This document shows positions 27,951 to 38,182 of a DNA stretch of 64,000 nt, piece after piece (within the stretch, counting starts at the first letter, position 1; each line of letters starts with the position of its first letter). Made by a program: the position numbers and the translations under genes. The notes under the pieces were generated by a model that did not search any database, was not told where the DNA came from, and saw only the letters and a list, made by a program, of their open reading frames with translations. The stretch comes from Acidimicrobiia bacterium (lineage in GTDB: Bacteria > Actinomycetota > Acidimicrobiia > Acidimicrobiales > Poriferisodalaceae): positions 94,917-158,916 of the forward strand of contig JAJEFK010000044.1 in NCBI GenBank assembly GCA_022820505.1, given 5' to 3'.

Positions 27951-30533
27951 ATGCTGCGACTCGGCATCAAATCGCTGCTCGCGCACAAGGTCCGCTTTGC
28001 GCTGACCGCGAGCACCATCGTCATCGGCGTGGCCTTCGTGGTGGCGTCGTTCGTGACGGCCGACTCGCTGCGCTCGGGCTTCGACCAGCTCGCTGAGGAC
28101 ATCAACACTGGCACCGATTACACGGTGCGCGGCGAGCTGCCGTTCGGCGATGTCTTCGATGCGGTGGCGCCACCGGTGCCCGCCGAGCTCGTCGACGACA
28201 TCGCAGCCGTCGACGGCGTGGAGATCGCTGCGGGCGGGTTCTTCGTCGACGGCGTGATCCCGGTGGACGGCAGCGGCGAACCGGTCACCACTTTCGGACC
28301 GCCGGCCGCCGGCTCCAACTGGATCGAAGACGAGTCGCTGTCGCAGTTCTACCTGATCGACGGCCGCTGGCCCGTCGGCATCGGCGAGTTCGCCCTCGAC
28401 GTCAACTCCTTTGCCGACTACGACTTCGAGCTGGGCGGCACGTACCAGATCGTCACGCCCACCGGCCCACGCGAGTTCACCCTGACCGGCACGGCGCAGT
28501 TCGGCTTCCCCGAGGATGCCGGCGTGGGCGCCATCTTCTCGCTGTTCGATTCGGCGACCGCTCAAGAAGTGCTGGGCTACCCCGGCGAGTTCACCGCGAT
28601 CAGCGTGCGGGCCGAGGCGGGGGCCGACATCGCCGAGGTGCAGACCCGCATCGAGGCCGTGTTGCCCGACGGCGTCGAAGTGATCACCGCAGCAGAATCC
28701 GCCGAGGAATTCAGCGAGGGCACCGAGACCATCATTGGGCCGTTCCAGACGATCCTGCTGGTGTTCGCGTTCATCGTGCTGTTCGTCAGCATGTTCATCA
28801 TCTCCAACACGTTCAACATCGTGCTGGGCCAGCGGGTGCGGGAGCTCTCGCTGCTGCGAGCCGTGGGTGCCACGCCCGGGCAGGTGCGCATGTCGGTGCT
28901 GACCGAGTCGGCGATCATCGGCATCGTCGCCTCGCTGGCCGGGCTCGGTCTGGGCATGCTGGGCGCGCTGGGGCTGAAGGCTCTCTTCAGCGTGCTCGGG
29001 GCGTCGCTGCCAGAGAGCTCGCTGCCGCTGACGCCGCGCACCGTGCTGTGGGCCGTCGTTGTGGGCGTGGGCTTCACCGTGCTGGCGTCGCTGGTGCCGG
29101 CCTTCAAGGCCTCGCGTATCTCGCCGGTGGCGGGTCTGTCGGAGGGCACCACCAGCGACGAGCGTGCCAGCCTCGGCTGGAAGCGACTGGCCAGCGGCGG
29201 AGTGCTGCTGGCCATCGGTTTGGTGCTGACGGGTCTCGGCCTGTTCGGTGACTTTGACGGTGCGACGCCGCAGCTCAGCACCCTCGGCGCCGGCGCCGCG
29301 GTCACCTTCGTGGCGGTGTCGGTGCTCAGCCCGCTGGTGGCCAGGGCAGTGGTGTCGCTGCTGGCGCGGCCACTGGTGTGGTTCATGCCGATCTCGGGCC
29401 GGCTGGCCCGTGCGAACGCTGCTCGCAACCCGCGGCGCACCTCGGCCACCGCGGTGGCGCTCACGATCGGCTTGGCGCTGGTGACCATGGTGTCGATCGT
29501 GGGCCAATCGCTCAAGGTGTCGTTCGGCGACCGCTTGGCCACTGCGTTCACTGCCGATTTCATCGTGACCGTCGACACGCAGGCCGGGTTGCCGCAGACG
29601 CTGAGCAAAGACATCCGCGCTGCCGACATCGGCACACCGGTGGGATTCAGCTTCGATCTCGCGCAGATCGAAGCCGACGCCGGCGGTGCGCAGACCGAGA
29701 CCGGCGTGATCGAGACCACGCTCACCGTTGCCAGCGTGCGCGACCTCGACGCAGTGATCAACATCGACGTGGTCGAGGGCAGCCTGGACGGCTTCGACCC
29801 CCAGAACGGGCTGCTGATTCACAGCGACGTCGCCGGTGACGAGGGCCTTGCGGTCGGCGACCAGGTCGACCTGACGTTCGTCAGCGGAGATCGACGGACC
29901 GTCAACGTCGCGGCCATCTTCGACGGCAGCGGATTCTGGAGCAACTGGTTCATCGACAGCGCGCTGCACACCCAGGTGGCGACCACTGCCTTCGACGACC
30001 TCGTGATGGTGCAGTCGGCGATTGACGACCCCGAGGCGGCCCGTGCCGCCATCGACGACGTGCTGACCGGCTACCCGCAGGCAGTGCTGGAAGATCGCCA
30101 GGAGTTCCAGGACAGCATCGAGTCGGGCCTGAACACGGTGCTCGTGCTGGTGAACGTGTTCCTGGGATTCGCACTGCTGATCGCGCTGATCGGCATTGTG
30201 AGCACGCTGACGCTGTCGGTGTTCGAGCGCGTCCGCGAGATCGGGCTGCTGCGGGCGGTCGGCATGACCCGCCGCCAGATGCGGCGCATGATCCGCTGGG
30301 AGGCCGCCGCTGTCTCGCTGTACGGCGCCGTGGTTGGCGTGATGCTTGGCGCAGCGTTCGGCGCGGCCACTTCGGCGGCGATTCCCGAGGACATCATCGA
30401 CACCATCGCGGTGCCCTACCTGCAGCTGTTCGTCTTCCTGGTCATCTCTGTCGGATTCGGGCTGATCGCAGCGCTGTTCCCCGCATTCCGGGCGAGCCGG
30501 ATGAACGTGCTGGACGCCATCGCAGACGAGTAG
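27951..30533 (+). CDS. ABC transporter permease, two FtsX/MacB modules
   Basis: This 860-residue permease has an N-terminal transmembrane helix (about 18-38), a large extracytoplasmic MacB-PCD domain (40-240) and three helices of a first FtsX domain (IILVFAFIVLFVSMFIISNTF onward). A second extracytoplasmic domain and a C-terminal FtsX domain follow (VFLGFALLIALIGIVSTL; ERVREIGLLRAVGMTRRQ). This duplicated 8-10 helix layout is usual for actinobacterial ABC-3 permeases of unknown substrate. It has a near-identical architecture to the next gene and presumably forms a heterodimer with it. Confidence 0.93.
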   Translation: MLRLGIKSLLAHKVRFALTASTIVIGVAFVVASFVTADSLRSGFDQLAEDINTGTDYTVRGELPFGDVFDAVAPPVPAELVDDIAAVDGVEIAAGGFFVDGVIPVDGSGEPVTTFGPPAAGSNWIEDESLSQFYLIDGRWPVGIGEFALDVNSFADYDFELGGTYQIVTPTGPREFTLTGTAQFGFPEDAGVGAIFSLFDSATAQEVLGYPGEFTAISVRAEAGADIAEVQTRIEAVLPDGVEVITAAESAEEFSEGTETIIGPFQTILLVFAFIVLFVSMFIISNTFNIVLGQRVRELSLLRAVGATPGQVRMSVLTESAIIGIVASLAGLGLGMLGALGLKALFSVLGASLPESSLPLTPRTVLWAVVVGVGFTVLASLVPAFKASRISPVAGLSEGTTSDERASLGWKRLASGGVLLAIGLVLTGLGLFGDFDGATPQLSTLGAGAAVTFVAVSVLSPLVARAVVSLLARPLVWFMPISGRLARANAARNPRRTSATAVALTIGLALVTMVSIVGQSLKVSFGDRLATAFTADFIVTVDTQAGLPQTLSKDIRAADIGTPVGFSFDLAQIEADAGGAQTETGVIETTLTVASVRDLDAVINIDVVEGSLDGFDPQNGLLIHSDVAGDEGLAVGDQVDLTFVSGDRRTVNVAAIFDGSGFWSNWFIDSALHTQVATTAFDDLVMVQSAIDDPEAARAAIDDVLTGYPQAVLEDRQEFQDSIESGLNTVLVLVNVFLGFALLIALIGIVSTLTLSVFERVREIGLLRAVGMTRRQMRRMIRWEAAAVSLYGAVVGVMLGAAFGAATSAAIPEDIIDTIAVPYLQLFVFLVISVGFGLIAALFPAFRASRMNVLDAIADE

Positions 30534-30543
30534 TTGACTCGCA

Positions 30544-33075
30544 GTGCTGAAGCTCGCCCTGCGGAATCTGCTCGACAAGAAGATCCGCTTCGCGCTCACG
30601 ACGCTGTCGGTGGTGACCGGCGTGACGTTCGTGGTGGGCACGTTCGCGCTCACTGACAGCCTGCGCTCGACCTTCGGCGATCTGGCGCAGGACATCGCCG
30701 GCGAGACCGACCTGACCGTGCGGGCCGCGCAGGAGATCGGCAACGAGGCCGACCGCCCGACCATGCCGGATTCACTGCTCGACGAAGTAGCGGCGATAGA
30801 CGGCGTGGTCGAGGCCTCGGGCACCGTGCAGGCGCGCAATGTGGTCATCGTGGACGGTGACGGCGAAGCCATCAGGCCCCAAGGCCCGCCCGCGCTGGGG
30901 ATGAACTTCTCGTCACGGGTCTTCTTCCTCATCGAGGGCCGGGCACCTGTTGATCAGGAATTCGTCGTGGACGCGACGACGGCGGCGAACAACGACCTGC
31001 AGGTCGGCGAGACCTACGACATCAACGGGCCGGTTCGCTCGCAGCCCTTCGAGCTGGTCGGCATCTTCAACTTCGGATCGCCCGACACCAACACCAGCCT
31101 CGGGCAGACGATGTCGGTGTTCGACACCCGCACGGCGCAGCAGTTCCTGGGCTTCGGCGACCGGCTGGCCGAGATACGGGTGCTCGTCAACGCCGACGTC
31201 GCTGAGGTCCGCGCAGCCATTGGCGCGGCAGTGGGTGCTGACTACGAGGTGATCACCCAGGAGATTGCCGCCGAGGAGCAGACCGAGCAGTTCCAGAACG
31301 TCCTCAACATCTTCACCTCGATCCTGCTGGTGTTCGCGTTCATCGCGGTGTTCGTGTCGGCGTTCATCATCAACAACACGTTCCAGATCGTGGTCACTCA
31401 GCGCGTGCGCGAGATCGGGCTGTGGCGGGCCATCGGCGTCACGCCCAAGCAGGTGTCGCGCTCGATCGTGGTCGAGTCGGCCATCGTGGGGTTGCTCAGC
31501 ACGGCGATCGGCATCGCCGTCGGCATGCTGGTCAGCCTCGTCATGCGGGCGGCCATCCGTGCGAGCGGCTTCGGCCTGCCGTCGGGGCCGCTGGTGCTGC
31601 GGCCGCGCACGGTCGTGCTGGCCGTGGTGATCGGGCTCGGCGTCACGATGATCGCCTCGATCGTGCCGGCCATGCGGGCGCGCCGCATCACGCCGATCGC
31701 CGCCTTGTCTCAGGACCACCGCATCGAGCGCAGCGGGTGGCGCCGACGGGTCGCCGTAGGCGGAGCTGTCACAGCTGCGGGCGTGGTGTGCTTGGCGCTC
31801 GGCATGGCCGGCGTCGGCAGCACCGCCGCGGTGCTCGCACTGACGGGCATCGGCGCGCTCGTCACCTTCGTGGGCCTCAACGTCGCCAGTCCGGCGATCG
31901 CGCGGCCGGTGGTGCGTGCGCTGGGCCGGCCGGTCCAGGCGCTGTTCGGGATGCCCGGCCGGCTGGCGCGCGAGAACGCGGCCCGCAACCCCCGGCGCAC
32001 GGCGTCCACCGCAGGAGCTCTGATGATCGGCGTGACGCTGATGGCAACGACGTCGGTGGTCGGTGCCTCGGTGAGCAGCACGATCGCCGACGTCCTCAGC
32101 GACGCTGTGCGGGCCGACTACTTCGTGCGCAGCGAAGCATCGCCGTTCGATCCTGCGACAGGCTTCCCGGCGCAGTTGTTGAACGACTTGGAGAATCGCG
32201 ACGAGATCGAGAGCGTCGTCGGCTACCGGGTGGCGTTCGGCGGCATGGTCGTGGGCGGAGACAGCCGTGATGTGGTCACTGCCGACTTCGACACGGTGGA
32301 GCGCCACATGGACGGCGACGTGATCTCCGGGTCGATCACCGGTGGTGATCCGCTCACCGGCATCGCGCTGCACGTCGACCCCGCCGACGATCTCGGCGTC
32401 GCCGTCGGCGACACGCTCGAGGCGACGTTCCCCGACAACCAGACCGACACGTTGACCGTGACAGCGATCTTCGCTGATGCGGCCATCTACGGCAACTGGC
32501 TCATCGACAACGCCCTGTGGGAGCAGCATTTCGGCCGGCGTGACTACCGCTTCGGCACGGCGGTGGCTCAGGTTGAAGACAGCCAGGTCGCTGTTGCCGA
32601 GGTGACCGCTCGCTATCCGGGCGTCATCGGCGAGAACCGGGACGAGTTCCGGGAGGCCAACCAGAGCCTGGTCAACTCGATCTTCGCCGTGATCACCGTG
32701 CTGCTGGGCCTGTCGTTCGTGATCGCGCTGATCGGCATCGCCAACACGCTGGCGTTGTCGGTGTTCGAGCGCACCCGTGAGATCGGGCTGCTGCGGGCCG
32801 TGGGCATGACCCGGCGCCAGCTGCGGCGGGCCGTCCGCTGGGAAGCGGCGATTGTGGCCACCTTCGGCGGTCTGATGGGCGTGGTGGTCGGCACGGTGCT
32901 GGGCGTGGCCGGTTCGCTGGCCACGCCCGACTCGTTCATCACCACCGTCGATGTGCCGTACGCAACGCTGGCCGTCTACATCGTGGTGGCGGGGCTGGCA
33001 GGTCTGCTGGCCGCAGTGCTGCCGGCTCGCCGCGCCGGGCGCATGAACATCCTGGAGGCCATCGCCCACGAGTAG
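30544..33075 (+). CDS. ABC transporter permease, two FtsX/MacB modules (paralogue)
   Basis: This 843-residue protein (GTG start) is a tandem paralogue of the upstream permease: the same N-terminus (KIRFALTTLSVVTGVTFVVGT), MacB-like extracytoplasmic domain, RVREIGLWRAIGVTPKQ coupling loop, and C-terminal FtsX block (ERTREIGLLRAVGMTRRQ) ending RMNILEAIAHE. The gap between the two is 10 bases. Gene duplication followed by divergence is the simplest origin. The substrate is unknown. Confidence 0.93.
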   Translation: MLKLALRNLLDKKIRFALTTLSVVTGVTFVVGTFALTDSLRSTFGDLAQDIAGETDLTVRAAQEIGNEADRPTMPDSLLDEVAAIDGVVEASGTVQARNVVIVDGDGEAIRPQGPPALGMNFSSRVFFLIEGRAPVDQEFVVDATTAANNDLQVGETYDINGPVRSQPFELVGIFNFGSPDTNTSLGQTMSVFDTRTAQQFLGFGDRLAEIRVLVNADVAEVRAAIGAAVGADYEVITQEIAAEEQTEQFQNVLNIFTSILLVFAFIAVFVSAFIINNTFQIVVTQRVREIGLWRAIGVTPKQVSRSIVVESAIVGLLSTAIGIAVGMLVSLVMRAAIRASGFGLPSGPLVLRPRTVVLAVVIGLGVTMIASIVPAMRARRITPIAALSQDHRIERSGWRRRVAVGGAVTAAGVVCLALGMAGVGSTAAVLALTGIGALVTFVGLNVASPAIARPVVRALGRPVQALFGMPGRLARENAARNPRRTASTAGALMIGVTLMATTSVVGASVSSTIADVLSDAVRADYFVRSEASPFDPATGFPAQLLNDLENRDEIESVVGYRVAFGGMVVGGDSRDVVTADFDTVERHMDGDVISGSITGGDPLTGIALHVDPADDLGVAVGDTLEATFPDNQTDTLTVTAIFADAAIYGNWLIDNALWEQHFGRRDYRFGTAVAQVEDSQVAVAEVTARYPGVIGENRDEFREANQSLVNSIFAVITVLLGLSFVIALIGIANTLALSVFERTREIGLLRAVGMTRRQLRRAVRWEAAIVATFGGLMGVVVGTVLGVAGSLATPDSFITTVDVPYATLAVYIVVAGLAGLLAAVLPARRAGRMNILEAIAHE

Positions 33076-33111
33076 CGGGCCTGTTTCGGGCGCCGTTTCT
33101 AGAATGCTGCG

Positions 33112-36100
33112 ATGAAGTGTCCTGCGTGCGCCACTGAGGTCCCGCAGGGCGCACGCTTCTGCCATACCTGCGGCAACCTGCTCGTCTCCACCGAGGAACG
33201 GCGCGTCGTCACGGTGCTGTTCGCCGACCTGGTCGGGTTCACCTCGATGAGCGAGGCCGCCGACCCCGAAGAGATCAAGCACCTCATCGACCAGTGCTTC
33301 CAGCGGCTCGTGGCCGACGTGACCGCCTTCGGGGGCACGGTCGACAAGATCATCGGCGACGCGATCCTGGCGCTGTTCGGTGCGCCGACGGCGCATGAAG
33401 ACGACCCTGAGCGGGCACTGCGGGCCGCGTTCCGCATGCAGCGCTCGCTGGAGGCATTCAACGCCGAGCGCAATCTCGACCTGCGGATCCGCATCGGCAT
33501 CAACACCGGCGAGGTGCTGGTGGGGGCGCTGCGGGCCGGCGGCGACTACACGGCCATGGGCGACACCGTGAACATCGCGAGCCGACTGGAGACGCTGGCC
33601 GAGGCGGGCGAGGTGCTGGTGGGGCCGACGACGCAGGCAGCCACGGTCAGCATCGTGAACTACACGCCCCGGGGCGAGATCGGCTTGCGCGGGCGTGACG
33701 AGCCCGTGCCCGTCTTCCTGGCCAGCGGCGAGCTGGCACCGCCCGGTCGACACCGCAGCGCCACGATCTCGCCGCTGGTGGGGCGCGATCTCGAACATGC
33801 CCTGCTGGAGACCGCGATCGACACCGCGGTGGCACGCAGGCGAGCAGGGCTGTGCCAGATCGTGGGCGAGGCCGGCATGGGCAAGACCCGCCTCGCCCGT
33901 GAGGCCGCGCACGGCGCCACCGAGCGCCATGACGCCATGGTGCTCGAGAGCATGGCGCTGCCCTACGACGAGACCAACCCGCTGCGCTGCCTGGGCGATG
34001 CGATCGCGACCGCAGCAGGGGTGAACGCCGGCGACTCCACCGTGCAGGCCACCCGGCGCGTCTCGTCGCTGGTGGCCGATGTGCTGCGGCCCACCAATGG
34101 CGAGACTCAAATCGTCAACTACGAGGAGATCGACGAGATCACCGACGTCGTGCTCGCCGTGCTGGGCCGGGTGGGCAGCGGCGACCCGGCCGAGATCGAG
34201 TGGCGCGCCGAGGCCACCTTCCGCTCCCTGCGCCGCTTCCTGGGAGCGATGACGCGCCGCCAGCCCGTCGTGCTGCTGCTGAGCGACGTGCACTGGGCCG
34301 AAGAGCGGCTGCTCAGCGTGCTCGAGCAGTTGCTGGCAGCACTGGCCAACCAGCCGTTCGTGGTGATCACCACAGCCCGGTGGAACGTGGACGAGCAGCG
34401 CTGGACGGTGCCGCCTGGCCGCCACAGCACGGTGGTGCTGAACCTGGATCCGCTCAGCCGCGAGGCCACCGCTGAGCTCGCCGCTGAGCTGCTCGGCGGC
34501 AGCGCTCCGGCCTACCTGGCCGATCAGCTCTACGAGCGCAGCGGCGGCAACCCGTTCTTCCTCGAGGAGATGTGCGTGCTGCTGCGTGAGTCGGGCGTGG
34601 TGGGCCCCGGTGCTCGCCCCGATCACGAGGAGCGCTCGCTGGCGGAGATGCCCGACACGCTGCGCGGGCTGGTGGCCGCCCGTCTCGACACGCTGAGCTC
34701 GCCCGAGCGGCGGCTGGTGGATGCAGCCTCGGTGCTGGGCGGCGGCGGATCCACCAGCGAGCTGCTGGAGATGACGGCGGCCACGAATCCCGACACCAGC
34801 GCCGAGAGCGACGCTGCCACCTTCCAGCGGCTGGTCGACAAGGACATCTTCACCAGCGAGGCAGATGTCTGGACGTTCCGCAGCGATGTGGTGCGTGACG
34901 TGGCCTACAGCATGCTCACCAAGACCGACCGGGCCGAACGGCATCTCGATGTCGCCCTGTGGCTGGCGCAGAACCGGGACGACCCCGCCAGCGACTCGGT
35001 CGGCGTGATCGCGGATCATTTCGCCTCGGCGGTGGAGCTGGGCGCCGATGCCGGCCAGCCGGCTGGGGCCAGGACCAATGATGGCGCTGAGGTCTTCGAG
35101 GGCGGCATGACCGAGGTGGCCATCGAGTGGTTGGGCCGTGCCGGCAAGTGGGCCGCTGCCCGAGACAGCCATTACGCCGCGGCGCAGTTCTACCGGCGCG
35201 CCATCGAGATGCTCGGCGATGCCGACCCGCGCCTCATTGACATGGCGCTGGGCCGGGCGGCCGCACGCCTGCGGCTGGGGGAGCTGCACGGCGCCCATGC
35301 CGACGCCGAGCTGGCCCGTGCCCTTGCGACGCTGAACGGCAACCGGCTCGCCGCAGCGCATGGGCTGCGGGTGCTGGGCGAGGTGGCGCTGGCCGGCGAC
35401 GAGCATGCGGCGGCCGACAAGCTGCTGGCCGATGCGCTGGATCAGTTCCGCACCCTGGGCGAGGTGCGTGAGGCGGCCGAGTCGCTGCGGCTGCGGGGGC
35501 TGGCCTCGCTCCGAGCCGGCGAGTATGCGCGTGCCGACCGCTACATCAACGAGGCCAACGGCACGTTCGGGCATCTCGGCGACGAGAGCGGCGTGGCCTG
35601 GTGCCTGCAGAACCTGGCATGGCTGTCGTTCGAGCAGGGCTTGATCGACGAGGCCGGGGATCGCATCACCACCGCCATCGAACGGTTCGGCGATCTGGGC
35701 GACACGGTCGGCCTGGCAACGGCTGAGGGGCTGCTGGCGTTCCTGCGCTTCCATGCCGGCGATCGTGACGAGGCCGAGGAGCTGGCGACGTCGGTGCATG
35801 CGATTGCCCACGAGCGGGGCGAACGCTTCACCGAGGCCATGATGGACCTGCTGCTGGGGTCGCTCGGGCTGTGGTCGGGCCGGGCCGCGGACGCTGTCGA
35901 GCGGGCCAGGGCCGCTGAGCAGGTCTTCCGAGACGTGCACAGCGATTTCGGCGAGGTGCAGGCGATGGGGCTGCTGGGCCGGGCCTACGCGGCCGTCGGC
36001 GAGCTGCAGCGCAGCCGGGCGATGCTGGCCGAATGCCTGCAGCGGGCCAACGACATGCCGGGCCAGCCGCTGGAGGGATTCGCCCGGGCGGTGCGGGCCG

Positions 36101-36789
36101 GTGCCGCGGTGCAGATGGGCCAGCCCGAGATGGTCAGCGAGGATCTGGCCCGTGCCGGCTGGGAGCAGCCGGCTGATCAGCGGCCGCGCGAGCCGGGACG
36201 GGGGCCCGACCAGACCGCGGTGATCGGCCAGCGTGATCTCGACGTCTCGCTGGGGCTTGCGCTGGCGCAGCTCGGCCAGGCGGAGGACGCCATCGCTGCG
36301 CTCGAGGCCGTGCCGACGGCCGACTTGCCGTCGACCTACCTGCATTCGTGTCTCGCGATCGCCTATGCCACGGCCGGGCGCACGGTGGACGCACTCGAGC
36401 AGTCGCGCTTCGCCATGGCCAGCGGCACCGGCACCTACGTCGACGTGCGCAACGCCTTGGTGGCACGGGCACTGGCGCACGCCCGCGACGCCGACCTGCC
36501 GGCAATGGAGGCGGCGTTTGAGCAGGTGATGATCCTCACCGACGCCACCGACAGCCGGCTCAGCCAGACCGTGGTGCGGCTGGCCCGTGCCATCGGGCAT
36601 GAATGCTTCGATGCGCCCGACACGGCGGCGCTGCGGTCGGAAGCCGAGGTGGGGATCGCGCAGCTCGGGGCGCGCCCGAGCGGCTGGGAGACGGCGTTCC
36701 GGCTTGCCGCCGGCTTGGAAGCCGCGGCGCCGGTCGTCACCGGTCCGCTGCCCGAGGCCATTCCGTTCCCGGGACTCATGGACAGTTAG
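33112..36789 (+). CDS. Adenylate cyclase-AAA ATPase-TPR signalling protein
   Basis: This 1225-residue multi-domain regulator starts with a zinc ribbon (Cys3, Cys6, Cys17, Cys20) and then a class III nucleotide cyclase domain (30-205). The metal Asps (39 and 83), the adenine-selecting Lys79 and Asp151, and the transition-state Asn154/Arg158 are all present, so it should make cAMP. An AAA/STAND-type ATPase follows (Walker A GEAGMGKT 252-259; Walker B VVLLLSDVHWAEE). The C-terminal half is TPR-like helical repeats (about 650-1200). The architecture is common in actinobacteria; the signal sensed is unknown. A polar insert near residue 645 (GADAGQPAGARTNDGAE) interrupts the ATPase-TPR junction. 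Confidence 0.92.
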   Translation: MKCPACATEVPQGARFCHTCGNLLVSTEERRVVTVLFADLVGFTSMSEAADPEEIKHLIDQCFQRLVADVTAFGGTVDKIIGDAILALFGAPTAHEDDPERALRAAFRMQRSLEAFNAERNLDLRIRIGINTGEVLVGALRAGGDYTAMGDTVNIASRLETLAEAGEVLVGPTTQAATVSIVNYTPRGEIGLRGRDEPVPVFLASGELAPPGRHRSATISPLVGRDLEHALLETAIDTAVARRRAGLCQIVGEAGMGKTRLAREAAHGATERHDAMVLESMALPYDETNPLRCLGDAIATAAGVNAGDSTVQATRRVSSLVADVLRPTNGETQIVNYEEIDEITDVVLAVLGRVGSGDPAEIEWRAEATFRSLRRFLGAMTRRQPVVLLLSDVHWAEERLLSVLEQLLAALANQPFVVITTARWNVDEQRWTVPPGRHSTVVLNLDPLSREATAELAAELLGGSAPAYLADQLYERSGGNPFFLEEMCVLLRESGVVGPGARPDHEERSLAEMPDTLRGLVAARLDTLSSPERRLVDAASVLGGGGSTSELLEMTAATNPDTSAESDAATFQRLVDKDIFTSEADVWTFRSDVVRDVAYSMLTKTDRAERHLDVALWLAQNRDDPASDSVGVIADHFASAVELGADAGQPAGARTNDGAEVFEGGMTEVAIEWLGRAGKWAAARDSHYAAAQFYRRAIEMLGDADPRLIDMALGRAAARLRLGELHGAHADAELARALATLNGNRLAAAHGLRVLGEVALAGDEHAAADKLLADALDQFRTLGEVREAAESLRLRGLASLRAGEYARADRYINEANGTFGHLGDESGVAWCLQNLAWLSFEQGLIDEAGDRITTAIERFGDLGDTVGLATAEGLLAFLRFHAGDRDEAEELATSVHAIAHERGERFTEAMMDLLLGSLGLWSGRAADAVERARAAEQVFRDVHSDFGEVQAMGLLGRAYAAVGELQRSRAMLAECLQRANDMPGQPLEGFARAVRAGAAVQMGQPEMVSEDLARAGWEQPADQRPREPGRGPDQTAVIGQRDLDVSLGLALAQLGQAEDAIAALEAVPTADLPSTYLHSCLAIAYATAGRTVDALEQSRFAMASGTGTYVDVRNALVARALAHARDADLPAMEAAFEQVMILTDATDSRLSQTVVRLARAIGHECFDAPDTAALRSEAEVGIAQLGARPSGWETAFRLAAGLEAAAPVVTGPLPEAIPFPGLMDS

Positions 36790-36844
36790 CCGGCGGGGCA
36801 GATCGGCACGGCAGATCAGCAGGGCAGGCCGGTAATCTCGGCCC

Positions 36845-37255
36845 GTGTCACGGGTGCTGATTGCCAAGCTCGGTCTCGACGGGCATGACCGCGGGGTCAA
36901 GGTGGTGGCCCGCATGCTGCGGGACGCCGGCTTCGAGGTGATCTACACCGGCCTGTTCCAGACGCCCGAGAGCGTGGTGGCCGCCGCCATCGACGAAGAC
37001 GTGGACGCCATCGGGGTGTCGATGCTGTCGGGTGCGCATGAGGCGCTGATGCCGCTGGTGGTCGAGCGCCTGCGCGAGGCCGGCGCCGAGAGCATCCCGG
37101 TGATCCTGGGCGGCATCGTGCCCGATGGCGATCTCGAAGCCATGGAGCAGGCGGGCGTGGCGGCAGTGCTCACCCCCGGTGCCACCGCCGACGAGGTGGT
37201 GGCCGCCGTGCATGGCGCCATTGAGCGGTCCCGCAGCACGCCGGCCGAGTCCTGA
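36845..37255 (+). CDS. Cobalamin (B12)-binding subunit, methylmalonyl-CoA mutase C-terminal type
   Basis: This 136-residue stand-alone B12-binding domain has the base-off/His-on motif LGLDGHDRGVKV (DxHxxG, with the His as lower cobalt ligand), then GVSMLSGAH (SxL) and VILGGIVPDGD (GG), the three nucleotide-loop contacts. It matches the small/C-terminal part of acyl-CoA mutases. The catalytic large subunit is not adjacent and must be supplied in trans. The start is GTG. The neighbours are acyl-CoA metabolism genes, which fits a role in propionate or branched-acid breakdown. Confidence 0.92.
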   Translation: MSRVLIAKLGLDGHDRGVKVVARMLRDAGFEVIYTGLFQTPESVVAAAIDEDVDAIGVSMLSGAHEALMPLVVERLREAGAESIPVILGGIVPDGDLEAMEQAGVAAVLTPGATADEVVAAVHGAIERSRSTPAES

Positions 37256-37329
37256 GACCGGCCCCGGCTAGGGAGTCAGCGGGCCTCGACGGGTAGATTG
37301 CCCACGGCGTCGAGTGAGGGCAGGGGCTC

Positions 37330-38181
37330 ATGGACAAGATCGGTGTGGTGGGCTGCGGCCTGATGGGGTCGGGCATCGCCGAGGTTGCGGCCCGCAACGG
37401 GTGCGATGTGAAGATCGTGGAGGTCAACGAGGATGCGCTGACCGCCGGCATGGCCCGCATCGAGAAGAGCCTGAACCGGGCCGTCAACGCCGGCAAGCTC
37501 GACGATGCCGGGCGGGAATCGGCGCTGGGTGCCATGTCGTTCGGCCTCGATCTCGACGAGCTGGCGGATCGTGAGTTCGTGATCGAAGCGGTGGTCGAGT
37601 CTGAGCCGGCCAAGCTGGAGGTGTTCGGGCGGCTGTCCAAGGTGCTCGACGATCCCAGCGCCGTGATGGCTTCCAACACCTCGGCCATCCCGATCATGAA
37701 GCTGGCCATGGCCACCGATCGGCCCTCGCAGGTCATCGGCATGCACTTCTTCAATCCGGTTCCGGTGATGGGGCTGGTGGAGGTCATCTCGTCGCTGCTG
37801 ACTGCGGAGGAGACGGCCGAGCGCTGCCGGTCGTTCGCATCTGAGCGGCTCGGCAAGCGGGTGGTGGACAGCCAGGACCGGGCGGGGTTCGTGGTGAACG
37901 CCCTGCTGATCCCCTACATCCTGTCGGCCATCCGGATGCTCGAATCGGGCTTCGCTTCCACTGAGGACATCGACGCCGGCATGGTGCTGGGCTGCAACCA
38001 CCCGATGGGGCCGCTGGCCCTGTGCGACCTGATCGGCCTCGACACGACGCTGGCGGTGGCCGAGTCGCTGTATGAGGAGTTCCGCGAGCAGCTCTACGCC
38101 CCGCCGCCGATGCTCAGCCGCATGTGCGATGCGGGGCTGCTGGGGCGCAAGACCGGCCGGGGCTTCTACACCTACGGCTGA
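37330..38181 (+). CDS. 3-hydroxyacyl-CoA dehydrogenase (3-hydroxybutyryl-CoA type)
   Basis: This 283-residue NAD(P)-dependent enzyme has a Rossmann start KIGVVGCGLMGSGIAEV (GxGxxG), the catalytic His in IGMHFFNPVPVM, and Asn in the C-terminal domain block DRAGFVVNALLIPYIL. The protein ends GRKTGRGFYTYG as expected of short bacterial FadB2/PaaH types. It oxidises 3-hydroxybutyryl-CoA or similar. Only one base separates its stop from the start of the kinase-like gene downstream, so the two form an operon. Confidence 0.94.
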   Translation: MDKIGVVGCGLMGSGIAEVAARNGCDVKIVEVNEDALTAGMARIEKSLNRAVNAGKLDDAGRESALGAMSFGLDLDELADREFVIEAVVESEPAKLEVFGRLSKVLDDPSAVMASNTSAIPIMKLAMATDRPSQVIGMHFFNPVPVMGLVEVISSLLTAEETAERCRSFASERLGKRVVDSQDRAGFVVNALLIPYILSAIRMLESGFASTEDIDAGMVLGCNHPMGPLALCDLIGLDTTLAVAESLYEEFREQLYAPPPMLSRMCDAGLLGRKTGRGFYTYG

Positions 38182-38182
38182 C

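Noticed and set aside
30913..36915. A 2000-codon open frame on the minus strand across the second permease and the cyclase gene
   Set aside because: Its translation is Arg/His/Gly-rich without domains, and it lies exactly opposite two well-supported plus-strand genes. Such shadows are expected in GC-rich DNA.
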